Positions 1 through 10,173 of a stretch of DNA of 64,000 bases are shown piece after piece. The DNA comes from Ustulina deusta. Its lineage: Eukaryota; Ascomycota; Sordariomycetes; Xylariales; Xylariaceae. Position 1 is the stretch's first letter; the number at the start of each line of letters is the position of its first letter. The stretch spans positions 1 through 64,000 of the forward strand of contig JAJNNX010000090.1 in assembly GCA_023159155.1 (NCBI GenBank), written 5' to 3'. The notes under the pieces were generated by a model. That model was given only the letters and a program-made list of their open reading frames with translations. It did not search any database and was not told where the DNA came from. A program made the position numbers and the translations under genes.

Positions 1-196
1 AAATATATAATTTTTTATATTAAATATATAACTAAAAAAAAAAGTTTATTTATATTTTATTAATTATAACAAAATAAAAAATATATATTTATTAAATATT
101 TATTAATAAATAATTAGTAAGCTTAAAATAGTATTACGATTAGTTAAGTAAAGTTTTTATAGCTAGTTTATTAATATTATAAACAAAAATTTTAAA

Positions 197-232
<36 letters not shown>

Positions 233-373
233 TTAGAGTTTATAAAGTAAGTAAATATAGATTTTATATGTATAGCTGCAAAGTTAGGTTGGTCCATGCA
301 TAGACTTTCTATTTTATTGCTATATAGGTCTAAAGTTCTTATAGGTCTTGCTAAGACTATACTAACTATTATA
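1..373 (-). mobile_element. Gypsy-1c: 5' end of a minus-strand LTR retrotransposon copy, cut by the window edge
   Basis: The reverse complement of this segment matches 1,141-1,505, which is the 5' LTR plus leader of Gypsy-1a. It is therefore the 5' end of another copy of the same element, pointing left, with its interior outside the window. Its LTR is 132-373 and the leader is 1-131. The sequence to its right (374 onward) continues the 3' tail of a plus-strand copy, so this copy probably inserted into that tail. The match is seen directly; the insertion order is inferred. Confidence 0.75.
132..373 (-). repeat. LTR of Gypsy-1c
   Basis: This is one of four copies in the window of a unit of about 237 bp; the others are 843-1,083, 1,141-1,372 and 6,809-7,045. 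The consensus begins TGTAACAGTTAG and ends CTGATTGTAACA, so it has TG...CA ends. It holds a long homopolymer followed by AGCTTA-like sequence. On the plus strand the homopolymer here is a run of 32 A at 199-230. Confidence 0.75.
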
Positions 374-1083
374 TTACTTAACTTTTATAAAATAAAAACC
401 CTATTTTATATTAATTAATTATAAAAAACAAATAATAATTTTTTATTTTAATAAATCTAATTATTACTTTTAACTAAAAATATTAGTAATAAAACAAAAT
501 TTAAAATTAAATAAATCAAATAATTAAAAATATAAAAAAAAACAAAAAATTATAATACTAGATTGCTTAAAAAAGTTGCAATTCTAATAATATTTAATAT
601 ATAACTTAGAATTTTAAAAACGCACTAATTAAACTTAATTAATTTTATAAAACTTATAAAAAAACTCCTAAATTTTTTATAAAATTATAAAAATAAATAT
701 ATATAATAATAGCTAACAAGTTTATAAATAATCATAAAAATAATAATAAAGCAATATAATATAAAAAAACTATATAAACTTAATATTATTAATAATTTTA
801 AATTAAAATTATATTTAAATTTTTAGTTTTAAAAAAAAATAATATAATAGTTAATATAATTTATATAGTTTTAGCAAAACTTATAAAAACTCTAGACCTA
901 TATAGTAATAAAATAGAAAGTCTATATATAGACTAACTTAATTCTATAGCTATATATATAAAATCTATATTTACTTACTTTATAAATTTTAACTTTTTTT
1001 TTTTTTTTTTTTTTTTAGCTTAAAATCTTTGTTTATAATATTAATAAACTAGCTATAGAAGCTTTACTTAGCTAATTATAATA
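374..1083 (+). mobile_element. Gypsy-1b: 3' tail and 3' LTR of a plus-strand copy
   Basis: This segment matches 6,340-7,045, the last 465 bp of the Gypsy-1a interior plus its 3' LTR, in the same orientation. Its LTR is 843-1,083 with a 23-T run at 994-1,016. The rest of this copy would lie beyond the left edge, past the minus-strand copy that interrupts it. It is heavily RIP-mutated and no coding domain falls within this tail. Confidence 0.7.
843..1083 (+). repeat. 3' LTR of Gypsy-1b
   Basis: A member of the ~237-bp LTR family. The first bases are slightly rearranged relative to the other copies; the end reads CTAATTATAATA where 7,034-7,045 reads CTGATTGTAACA, differing only by transitions. 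Confidence 0.7.
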
Positions 1084-1140
1084 ATAATAAACTTTTATAA
1101 TTAGTATATATAAAAAGCAATATATATTTATATATGCTAT
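1084..1140 (+). pseudogene. Fragment of Gypsy-2 reverse transcriptase, left of the Gypsy-1a insertion
   Basis: This 57-bp piece lies between two Gypsy-1 LTRs. Read in the frame that continues at 7,046 once Gypsy-1a and one GCTAT copy are removed, it gives residues resembling the strand before the catalytic box of fungal Gypsy reverse transcriptases. The recalled family segment has a Gly-Gln...Phe-Asn-Val-Ala...Gly-Tyr-Lys-Asn-Ser order; here it reads as RIP-altered Gln-Tyr-Ile-Phe-Ile-Tyr-Ala-Ile-Ile, then Ser-Tyr-Lys-Asn-Ser after the junction. The frame continuity across the 5.9-kb insertion is the main support. Confidence 0.6.
1136..1140. repeat. Target-site duplication of Gypsy-1a, left copy (GCTAT)
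   Basis: GCTAT stands immediately before the 5' LTR and again at 7,046-7,050 immediately after the 3' LTR. Five bases is the usual duplication length for LTR retrotransposon integration. Confidence 0.8.
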
Positions 1141-1372
1141 TATAACAATTAGTATAGTTTTAGCAAGACCTGTAAGAATTCTAAACTTATATAGCAATAA
1201 AATAGGAAGTTTATGTATGGACTAGCTTGACTTTATAGCTATACTTATAGAGTTTATATTTATTTACTTTATAAACTCTGATTTTTTTTTTTTTTTTTTT
1301 TTTTTAGCTTAAAGTTTTTATTTATAATATTAATAAACTAGCTATAAAAACTTTACTTAATTAATTGTAATA
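1141..1372 (+). repeat. 5' LTR of Gypsy-1a
   Basis: Begins TATAACAATTAG (from TGTAACAGTTAG) and ends TTAATTGTAATA. It carries a 24-T run at 1,282-1,305. Differences from the 3' LTR that could be checked by eye are mostly transitions plus homopolymer length. Confidence 0.8.
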
Positions 1373-2683
1373 CTACTTTAAGCTTACTAATTATTTATTA
1401 ATAAATATTTAATAAATATTTTTATTTTATTTTATTATAATTAATAAAATATAAATAAACTTTTTTTTTTAATTATATATTTAATATAAAAAATTATATA
1501 TTTTATAATACAAATTTAATTTTAATACAATTTTAATAAAATTTTTAACTTTTATATTACTTAAAAACTAATAACTTATAAAAAACCTAATTTTAAATAT
1601 TTTTATTTTATTTTTAGTTTTTAAACAATTAAAACAACTTTAGTTTTTAAGTATAGCTAGCTTTTTATTATTAAACAATTTTAAAAAAAATTAAAAATTA
1701 AAATTAAAAAAATTAAAATTTAAACTAGAACTAGAACTATTTAAAATAAGCAATATATTTAAAAATATAGCACTAAATATTATAGCTATATAAGCTTGCA
1801 ATTTTATATTAGTTCTAGCAGAACTTTTTTAACAAATAAAAAAAATAAAGCGCTAATTTTTTAATACGCTTACTTTAATATTTTTAAAAAATAATTACGA
1901 TTTAATAATAAAAAATATATTTAAAAACATTAATTTTAAATTTTTTAGTTTTATTGCTTTATTTATTTTTTGTTTTATTAGTTTATTTTTTAGTATTTTA
2001 AACTTTGCTTATACTAAAAAAACTAAAATATAAAGAACTAATTTTAGGAAGTTTATAAAAAATAAAGTTTTATTTAATAATTAGGTTTATAAACTAATAA
2101 AAAAGCTAAATAAAAATATTATTATGTTTTAAACTAAAAATAACTAATTTTAATATATTATAAGCTAGTTAAAAAAATATACTAAAAAATTAATAAAAAT
2201 ATATTTTTATTTAATTAAAAAACTATTTAGTAATATTACTAAAATAATTTAAATTTTATTAATAATTTATTATAATTTTAATTAAGTAATTATAACTTAT
2301 AAAATATTTTAAATTTATATATATAAAGCTAGTAAAAATATTAACTAGCTAAATTATAATAAAAATATAAATTATAAAACTATTTTTATATAAACTTAAA
2401 AAAAAACTTATATAAAGTTTGTATAAATTTAAATATTTTTTATAAATTATTTATTAATAAAGTTATTAAATTAATATATAACGCTAAACAAATTTATAAA
2501 AACTATTAATAAATTAAACTTATTAGTTTAATTAAACAAAAATTTAATTTAAATAACTAAGCTTTTAATAAATTAGCTTACTAACTTTTAGCTAAGTTTA
2601 AAAGTTTTAAAATATTTATTTTAAAATAATTAAAATAAGTACTAATTATAAAAAAAAAAAAAGCTTATTAAAATAATAAGACC
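1373..2683 (+). other. Gypsy-1a leader and 5' part of gag, no readable domain
   Basis: The first 130 bp form the leader and match 1-131 in inverted orientation. The remainder is where the capsid part of gag should lie, but the translation is too altered to recognise a domain. No gene or RNA was seen. Confidence 0.6.
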
Positions 2684-2728
2684 TGTTTTATTTGTAATAA
2701 AAAAAAATATATATTAGTTAACTGCCCC
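2684..2728 (+). pseudogene. Gag CCHC zinc knuckle of Gypsy-1a (His changed to Tyr)
   Basis: The plus-strand frame starting at TGT 2,684 reads Cys-Phe-Ile-Cys-Asn-Lys-Lys-Lys-Tyr-Ile-Leu-Val-Asn-Cys-Pro. The spacing is exactly C-x2-C-x4-[H]-x4-C, the nucleocapsid zinc knuckle that binds retroelement RNA. The His codon is now TAT at 2,708-2,710, the CAT/CAC-to-TAT change expected from RIP. A stop follows at 2,732. The spacing is seen directly; the retrotransposon gag assignment rests on the family pattern and on the protease downstream. Confidence 0.8.
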
Positions 2729-2935
2729 GATTAAAAGCTTAAAGTTTTAAGCGTTTAACTAGCAAAAAAAAACTTTAACAAAAATAGTTTTAGTAGTTTA
2801 TTTGATTTAAAAAACAAATAGAACCAATAAAAGTTTTTTTATTAGTTTTTTTATTTATTTTAGCTAAAATATATAGCTAAAACAAATTAATTATTTTTAA
2901 AATATTTACTTAATTATAAATTAATAATATTAAAA

Positions 2936-3000
2936 TAAAAATTTTAATTTTATATAATACTAAAGCTTATACTTTTTTAATAATTAGCTATAAGTTTATA
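2936..3000 (+). pseudogene. Retroviral-type aspartic protease motif of Gypsy-1a
   Basis: The plus-strand frame from 2,941 gives Ile-Leu-Ile-Leu-Tyr-Asn-Thr-Lys-Ala-Tyr-Thr-Phe. Undoing transitions in the three central codons gives the Asp-Thr-Gly-Ala signature that supplies the catalytic Asp in retroelement proteases: AAT 2,956 from Asp and AAA 2,962 from Gly. It lies 230 bp after the zinc knuckle, the normal gag-protease order. The active site is destroyed. Confidence 0.7.
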
Positions 3001-4153
3001 TAATAAATTAAATAATAGTTGAAAATAAAAGTAGTTCGGTTAATTAAACTTTAAAAGCTTTATAACTACTAAAATAAAATAGTTAGCAAAGTTTGCAAAT
3101 ATTTAATATATATTATAAAAATTAAACCTTTTAAGTTATTAATTTTAGTTATAATATTATTATTAGTATTAAATAATTAATAAAACAAAATATTTTAATA
3201 AAAACTTAAAAATAATAATTAATTTAGCTAAATAATTTATTTTTATTAGTTTAATTTTTGCTAATAATTATAGTTAAACTTTTTAATTATAAATAATAAA
3301 ATATAAACTTAAAAATATAAAAAAATATAAATTAATATAATTAAGCGTTAAAAAAATACTATTAAATATAAAAAAAATTTTTAAAAACAAAACAATTATT
3401 TTAAAAATAACTAAAACTAAAAAAATTAAAAAAAAACCTAGAATTTTTAAACCTAAAATAAAAAGGGTTTATATAGTAATTTTTTAAAAAAAAAAATTTT
3501 AAGCTACTATTAAAAAAATTATATAAAACTTTTAAAATTATTTTTATTAAAATAAATAAAAACAATTAGCTAAAAAAATTCTAAAAAAGCTTATTATAAC
3601 TAAGTTTATAATAACTAAAAATAACTATATTAAATTACTTAAAAAAGATTTAAAAATAATTAATATTTTGCAAAAAAAATAGATTTAAATTAATTAAATA
3701 ATATTATAAAAAACTTTTAATAATAAACCAATCTTATTTTTAAAAAAAAAAAACTTTTAATATATAAAATTAATACAAAGCTTTTTGCTTTTTTAGTTAT
3801 TATACCTAAAGGGGTTTTTTTTAAAAAAAAAATCTAAAACTTTATTATTATTACAACTAAGGTTCAATATAGTACTAGAACTTAATAACAAAAAATATAC
3901 TTTTAGCTTTTATTAATATTATATATTTATATAATTTATTTTATTTAAAAAAAAATTTATAAATAAACTACTAGTTATAAACTTTATTAAACAAAACATA
4001 AATTTAAACACTATTTTTATTTTGTTTATATTTAAATTTAGGTTAATTAAACATAAGTTTATAATTAATTATTAATAAAACAATATATATTTAAAAAATC
4101 AAATTATGCTAGCTTTAAATATTAGTAATACTATATTTAATTGTTATAATATT

Positions 4154-4860
4154 ATCCGATTTATTAAACTAAATATTATTAAAGCTTTTTATTAATTACT
4201 ATTAATTATAAAATTATATTATTTTATTTTTTAGTTTAAAAATAAGACCTGCTTAGTAGTAAGCTTTTATTAATATATAAATTTAAAAACTTTTAAATAA
4301 GTTTATAAGTACTTATATAAACAATATTTTAATTTATTCCAAAACTAAAAAATAGTACTAAACTTATTATAAAAAAATAATTTATTACTTATATTAAGCC
4401 AAATATTAAAAAAATATTAAAAAGTTTTGTTTCAATATATTTATTATTAATTATTTACAAATAATTATAAAAACTAAAATAAAAATTAAAATTAATTCTA
4501 TTAAAATTTAAGCGATCCTAAATTAAAATTTTAATAATTTTAAAAATATTAAATTAATCTAGTTATTTTTTAAGCTATATAATTATATTTATATATTTAT
4601 TTACTACACTAGTAAAATTATTGCTTTTTTAAATTAACTACTAAAAAAAAACAAACTATTTATAATAAGACTAGAATAAAAATAAGCTTTTAAACATATA
4701 AAACTATTAGTTTATAAAATATTTATTTTAATTTTTTTTAAACCTAGCTAACTAATATAAATAAAAATAAATATTTTATATAATGCAATAAAAAAAATTA
4801 TTTAGTAGTAATAAGAAAATATAACCTAGAAACTTATAAAGTATTTTTTTAAAATAATAA
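4154..4860 (+). pseudogene. Reverse transcriptase and connection region of Gypsy-1a
   Basis: From 4,154 the frame reads Ile-Arg-Phe-Ile-Lys-Leu-Asn-Ile-Ile-Lys-Ala-Phe. This matches the F-x-K-L-D-x-x-x-A-F strand that holds the first catalytic Asp of Gypsy reverse transcriptases; that Asp is now Asn (AAT 4,172-4,174). About 320 bp on, 4,480-4,525 reads like the 'ID-P-x-K-x-x-A-I-x-x-W' connection segment, and 4,640-4,700 reads like the conserved F-x-x-x-P-E-x-x-x-A-F segment. Gln and Trp positions are stops. The matches are collinear and in one direction. Confidence 0.75.
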
Positions 4861-4879
4861 TACTAACTAAGCAAGTTTA

Positions 4880-5180
4880 TTTAATTTAAAACTATAAATT
4901 TTTAGCAGTAATATAAACTTTAAAATACTATTACCTAAAGCTTTTTAAAACTAAGTTTTTTATAATAACTAATTATTAAATTTTACTATATTTTTTAAAT
5001 AAATAGATTTTATTAATATAATAAATATACTAGGCTAATTTTTTATTAAACTTTAATATTACTTTTTAATACTAACTAAAACAAAAAAATATAATAGCTA
5101 ATATTTTGTTTAAAAAAATAGCTAAATTTTTTATAATTAAAACTAAAAAAGCTAAAAAACAAATAATAATATTAGTTCTA
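4880..5180 (+). pseudogene. RNase H domain of Gypsy-1a
   Basis: Two recognisable blocks remain. At about 4,887-4,935 the frame gives Asn-Tyr-Lys-Phe-Leu-Ala-Val-Ile, the Y-x-x-x-x-x-E-L-L-A-I/V strand. At about 4,957-4,990 it gives Phe-Phe-Ile-Ile-Thr-Asn-Tyr, matching the F-x-V-x-T-D-H block with Asp changed to Asn and His to Tyr. Near 5,090-5,130 an Asn-Ile-Ile-Ala-Asn-Ile-Leu-Phe run corresponds to the A-D-x-L-S-R end of Gypsy RNase H. The enzyme would have removed the RNA strand during reverse transcription. Confidence 0.75.
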
Positions 5181-5280
5181 TTTAATAAAATATTAAGTTT
5201 TATATTAATTATAGACTTTTTATTTAATATTTTTTTAAAAACTAACCTAGTAAACCTAATTAAATAAAAAAACTAACTAT

Positions 5281-6344
5281 AAAAGCTAAAAAATAAAAAC
5301 AAAAAGTTATATATACCTAAAATTACTTTAGATAGGATTATTTTTTTTTGTATAGTTTTAATTTAAAAAGCTTATATACTTTTAATTATTATATATTAAA
5401 ATTAGTACAAAATAATTAAAATATTAGAATAAAAATACTATTAGCTTTATTTAAAACATAATTATAAATAATACGTATATAATTGTTATAATTACAAAAA
5501 AAATAAAATATTACAAAATAAAACTTTTGGTTTTTTTTATTTATTGTTTATATTAGCTATAATATAGCAATATATAGTAATAAATAATAAAAATATACTA
5601 TTTAACTAATAAGGTTATAATTATATATAAATATTTATAAATAAGTTTAATTATTTAATTATAACTTTACTTAATAAAAAAATAAATATTATAGAATTAT
5701 TAGCTATATAATACTATAAAAGTTTATATAGATTTTTTAGTATATTAAATATATAAATATTAAATAATATAGAACTATTTATTTTTAAATTTATAATAAT
5801 AATTAATAGTTTTATAATTATTAAATATTATTTTAGTAGCACTTATTATTTTTAGATTTAAAAAATAATAAAATTAATTAATTAAAAACTAAACTAATAA
5901 TTTTGTTTTTATATTAATAAATATTAAAATAATTAAAATATTTATTTTTTTATTTTAGATTTTATATATAATTTTTTATAATATTTATTAATTAATATAT
6001 TATTACTAAAAATAGCAATAAAAATTAAAACATAAAACTTTTTAATAATAAATATTAATAAAACTATTATAAATTTAAATATTAAGTAATAACCGTTTAA
6101 ACTAGTTCGTTAAACTTAAAACGTTTAAAAAATAATATATAATATAGCAATTTTTGCGTAAAAATAATATAAGCTATAAATTAATAAAAAAAAATACTTA
6201 GTAAATTTTAAAATAAAAAATAAAGTTTTTTTAAAAAAAAAAAGTTTTATAACGTAAGTATTAATTATTAGATTAGATTTTTAATTAGTTAAACTTTTTA
6301 AAATTTTAAAAAAACAAAAATTTAGTTATGTTTTTGATTTGTTT
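5281..6344 (+). pseudogene. Integrase region of Gypsy-1a, largely unreadable
   Basis: At about 5,300-5,340 the frame reads Lys-Lys-Leu-Tyr-Ile-Pro-Lys-Ile-Thr-Leu-Asp, matching the 'g-x-L-Y-V-P' segment just before the zinc-binding head of Gypsy integrases. The following kilobase has the right position and length for integrase, but the catalytic triad could not be assigned. No chromodomain was seen. Confidence 0.5.
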
Positions 6345-6808
6345 AATTTTTATAAAATAAAAAACTTATTTTATGCTAACTAATTATAAAAAGCAAGCAA
6401 TAATTTTTTATTTTAATAAATTTAATTATTATTTTTAATTAAAAATATTAATAATAAAGCAAAATTTAAAATTAAACAAATTAAATAATTAAAAATATAT
6501 AAAAAAAGTAAAAAGTTATAATACTAGGTTATTTAAAAAAACTATAACTTTAATAATATTTAATATATAATTTAAAATTTTAAAAATATACTAATTAAAT
6601 TTAACTAATTTTATAAAACTTATAAAAAAACTTTTAGATTTTTTATAAAATTATAAAAATAAATATATATAATAATAATTAATAAGTTTATAAATAATTA
6701 TAAAAATAATAATAAAGCAATATAATATAAAAAAATTATATAAATTTAATATTATTAATAATTTTAAATTAAAACTATATTTAAATTTTTAGTTTTAAAA
6801 AAAAGTAG
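6345..6808 (+). other. Gypsy-1a 3' tail upstream of the 3' LTR
   Basis: Noncoding-looking sequence shared with 378-842. It ends in a purine run (AAAAAAAAGTAGTA, to 6,808) directly before the LTR, in the position of a polypurine tract. Confidence 0.55.
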
Positions 6809-6947
6809 TATAACAGTTAGTATAGTTTTATTAAAACTTATAAAAACTTTAAACTTATATAGCAATAAAATAAAAAGTTTGTGTATAGATTAGTTTGATT
6901 TTGCAGCTATATTTATAAAGTTTATATTTATTTATCCTATCAACTTT

Positions 6948-6978
<31 letters not shown>

Positions 6979-7045
6979 AGCTTAGAGTCTTTGTTTATAG
7001 TATTAATAAACTAGCTGTGGAAGCTTTACTTAACTGATTGTAACA
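6809..7045 (+). repeat. 3' LTR of Gypsy-1a
   Basis: Begins TATAACAGTTAG and ends CTGATTGTAACA; it is the best-preserved copy of the LTR family. It carries a 28-T run at 6,951-6,978 and is followed by the GCTAT duplication. Confidence 0.8.
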
Positions 7046-9740
7046 GCTATAATAAGTTATAAAAATAGCAATATATATATATAGTATTAAATAGATTTTT
7101 TTTTATAAAATATAGTTGCTAAGTTATACTATAATAATATAGTTATTTTATTTGCTATATTAAAAAATTATATTTATAACCTATAGAATGTTTTTATAAT
7201 ATTTTATAATAAAAATATTAATATAAAACCTTTTAAGTTATATATTGGATTTTTTAGTACAGTTATATTAAAAAAATTAATTAATTTTTTTAGTATAATA
7301 ATTATAGCTAAACAGTTTAATATAATTAAAAGGTTTAAGTTCCTAGAAATACTTAAAAATTTAAAGATTTTTATTAGCTTTATAACCTAGCTAAAAACTG
7401 TTTATTTACTATATAGGATCTTTATTAAGCTTTTTTAAAAATATAAAACCGAGTTCTTTAAGTAGGCTAAATTAGGTTAATCTAAGCATATCTAATACAT
7501 ATAAGCTACTATAATAATATTTGTTTTTTTTATTAAAAAAGAATATATAATATTTATATAGATTAAAGAAGCTTTTTTTAATAATATTTTTTTAGCTTTT
7601 TATTTACTAGTTTAATAATTGTTTGTTAATTTTAATATATTTATTAATAATATAAATATAAAAATATACTATATTAAAAATAAGGTTATTTTTAAAATAA
7701 TATAAAATAAAATTATTATTAATTATTTTTTAAAGCATACTATTTAAACTATAGCTTTTTTTTTATATTTTTTAATTAATACTAAAATAAAGTATTAGCT
7801 TACTAAAATAAAACTATATAGTTTTATTTAGCTTTTTAAAAAATATTACTATTAGTTTAATACTATAAAAATCCTTTTATTAATTGTTTTTATTAACTAT
7901 AAAAGTATTTTAGGTCTACAAAAATAATTAAATATTATAAATTTTATAGTAATAAGTAATATTAATAAGTAAATTATTTAAGTATTAGAATATATTAGCC
8001 AATTTAAAATATAGGTTTTTTATAAGCCGGGTTAATACTATATTATTTTTAATATATTTAGCAAGTTTTTAAAAAACTTCTTGTGTTATATTGCTAACTT
8101 TAACTTAATAAATCCTAATAATCTGGATTAATTATTAGATAATTATAAAAAGTACTAGGTTATATATTAAATATTATAATAAATCTAACTATTATTAATG
8201 TAAACAGTTAATCTTAGATTAATGTAAATTTTAATATTTTGTTAGATAACCTAACTTAAAACTTAGTTTTATTAATTATAGTTAATTTAAAGTTTAAAAA
8301 TTAGCTTTAAAAAATTACTTAAAAACCCTTTTTTTTAAAATAACGCTAGATATATTAAAAAAAAAAGCTGCGCTAATACCCCAGAACTAAGCTAGTTTGC
8401 TTTTTTATATTAATAAAAGTTTATTGTAATTTTAGATAAATATTGCTATAGACCGCTTTTATATTTTATAGTTAAATCTTTTTAATTTTTAAAATATTAT
8501 TTATAGATTTAATTATATTAGTTATAAAAAGTTAATATATTTTTTTTAATTATTTTATATTTATTAAGGGCTAAAGTGCTTTAAAAAATATATTAATAAA
8601 TATTTAGAGTGCTAAGTTCTATAGCTATATAGATATAAACTTTATAAAAGTTTATAGCTAATTTTTTATTATTATATTTATATTATTAAATTATAATTAA
8701 TTTTATTATAATTTTATTTTTAGTTATAAGTAGTTTTAATTTTATTATAGTAATTATATATAAATTAATTAAAAAAGTTTAATTTATACTTAGTAGTAAA
8801 AAATAAATAATTAAATAATAAAGTTAAGCTTTAATTAAAAAACTTTTTATTATTAAATAAGGAATTTTTAAAATTATTATTTTTAACTAAAACTTTAAGT
8901 TTTTATTAGATTTTTAGTTAGTAGTTTAAAAAAAACTTAGCACTAGATTATTATATATTATAATATATTATTTATAAGCTAATAGCTAATCTAAAATTAT
9001 TATATAAATAATATAATTAATTCTTTAATATTATATTTATATTATAAATAATCTAACTAAATAGTTCTAACTATTTTTTTAGTTATAGTTTAAATATAAC
9101 AATTCTAAATATATTATAATAAATAAATCTTTAAACAAATTAGCTTATAGTTTTTTTTCTATTAGTATTATAAATATATTTATATATTATTAAATATTTT
9201 ATAAAGCTAAATAGTTAATTTTTTTTTTGCTATATAAATTAAAGCAGTAAATATTATAGCTTTAATATTTATAATTATAAAAAAATATTATAACGTTTAA
9301 AAATAGCTAAGATTTTTTAATATTAATAACTAGGTTTTTTTTAGGTTTTATAAAAAATATAGTATTCTTTTTATTTTAGTATTAGGATTAAAAATATTGC
9401 AATAATATGCTAGACTTTTTTATGTTTTTAAAAAAATTAGTATATTAGCTTATAAATTAGATTTATTTTAATATAACGCATAAATTTACAATATTATTTC
9501 GATAAATTATTTTAAACTAGCTATATTTAATAAATATAGCTATTTATTTTTATTTATTAGTTTAATCTATATAATAGATTATTCTAAAAAATATATTATA
9601 GCTACTAAAAAAATCAAAAGCTAATTTTAATATTTAACAAAATATAAAGGCTTTAGTTATAAGTTTGATAAATAGCTTAGTACTAAACAGTTAAGCAAAG
9701 ATATTAGTTTAGTATAGAAATTTAAGAACAAAAAAGCATA
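7046..9740 (+). pseudogene. Gypsy-2 pol: reverse transcriptase 3' part, RNase H, integrase, chromodomain
   Basis: The plus-strand frame carries a Tyr-Tyr-Asn-Asn-Ile-Val-Ile box at 7,127-7,144, the catalytic Y-x-D-D-I-V-I with both Asp changed to Asn. Downstream, 7,210-7,450 keeps the tether segment of fungal Gypsy elements: a Phe-Leu-Glu-Ile-Leu-Lys-Asn-Leu-Lys-Ile-Phe-Ile block, then a Trp-to-stop in the G-W-L position. RNase H and integrase should fill 7.5-9.5 kb but were not resolved into motifs. A chromodomain closes the frame. The 5' part lies at 1,084-1,140 and beyond the window, because Gypsy-1a interrupts the gene. Confidence 0.75.
9580..9738 (+). pseudogene. Chromodomain at the integrase C-terminus of Gypsy-2
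   Basis: The frame from about 9,580 reads like a chromodomain. It has Tyr-Ile-Ile-Ala-Thr-Lys-Lys at the start, Tyr-Leu-Thr-Lys-Tyr-Lys-Gly-Phe in the middle (the Y-L-V-K-W-K-G-Y strand), and then Phe-Asp-Lys-stop-Leu, matching the conserved Glu-Trp-Leu with Trp turned to a stop. The end matches the L-x-x-x-x-x-L-V-x-x-F helix. Such C-terminal chromodomains mark the chromovirus branch of Ty3/Gypsy and direct integration to methylated histone H3 in heterochromatin. Three in-frame stops show decay. Confidence 0.8.
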
Positions 9741-9846
9741 AGTATAAATATAGAAGTAATAAAACTAAGATTATATAAATAGATTATCTAAGATAATTAA
9801 TACGGATATATTGCTATAACTACAAGGATATAGTATTTTTTTTTTT

Positions 9847-9856
9847 AAGGGCAGAT
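9847..9856 (+). other. Probable polypurine tract of Gypsy-2
   Basis: The sequence AAGGGCAGAT stands directly before the LTR start TGTTAT. A purine-rich tract at this position primes plus-strand synthesis in LTR retrotransposons. Confidence 0.6.
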
Positions 9857-9974
9857 TGTTATATAACCCGCATATCCACTATAAGTAGCAGTATATATAT
9901 AGTAGCCATAGTACGGATCTTCTATCTATTCTATAACTCTAATACACTTAGATTGATCCACTTATACTATTACA
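9857..9974 (+). repeat. 3' LTR of Gypsy-2 (about 118 bp)
   Basis: Starts TGTTATATAACCC after a polypurine tract and ends ACTATTACA, giving TG...CA ends. Base composition changes sharply to gene-like within a few bases after it. No second copy was found in the window, because the 5' LTR would lie to the left. The right end is less certain than the left. Confidence 0.6.
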
Positions 9975-10173
9975 AGCTTAGTCACCTATGGCAACCGGCC
10001 CCACATTTTGCCATTGCTCCCCTACTTCGACTGTGGCATCATCTTTTTCAAGAAATCATCTATTGACTTGGCTTAGGTTGAGCAGTTTGAAAGCCGATCG
10101 CGTTATTTTCAGGAGCCTGGCCCGCTGGTCCGTTTCGATTGAACCCCAACACAATTCTTGATAGGCTCTCAGG
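9975..10173 (+). pseudogene. Coding-like remnant upstream of the island gene (stop and frameshift)
   Basis: In the frame of 9,975 (zero modulo 3) the translation looks protein-like: hydrophobic Ile-Leu-Pro-Leu-Leu-Pro-Tyr-Phe, then Gln-Glu-Pro-Gly-Pro-Leu-Val-Arg-Phe-Asp near 10,110-10,139. It is broken by TAG at 10,074-10,076, a CAG-to-TAG change that RIP would make, and it needs a frameshift at about 10,139 to join the frame continuing Asn-Pro-Asn-Thr-Ile-Leu-Asp-Arg-Leu. If real, the island gene once began further left and was truncated by the Gypsy-2 LTR. No ATG opens the downstream frame before 10,139. This is an inference from translation texture only. Confidence 0.4.

Larger units (their letters stand above)
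1141..7045 (+). mobile_element. Gypsy-1a: complete Ty3/Gypsy LTR retrotransposon, RIP-degraded
   Basis: The element is 5.9 kb with LTRs at 1,141-1,372 and 6,809-7,045 and a GCTAT duplication on both sides. The interior keeps the order gag zinc knuckle (2,684), aspartic protease (2,956), reverse transcriptase (from 4,154), RNase H (from about 4,880) and start of integrase (about 5,300). That order, with reverse transcriptase ahead of integrase, identifies the Ty3/Gypsy group. All frames are broken by stops from Gln/Trp codons, and catalytic Asp codons have become Asn, so the copy is dead. It inserted into the reverse-transcriptase frame of Gypsy-2. Confidence 0.85.

Noticed and set aside
1..1505. 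DNA transposon with 373-bp terminal inverted repeats
   Set aside because: The inverted arms are LTR plus leader of two opposite Gypsy-1 copies, shown by the direct LTR copy at 6,809-7,045 and the GCTAT duplication.
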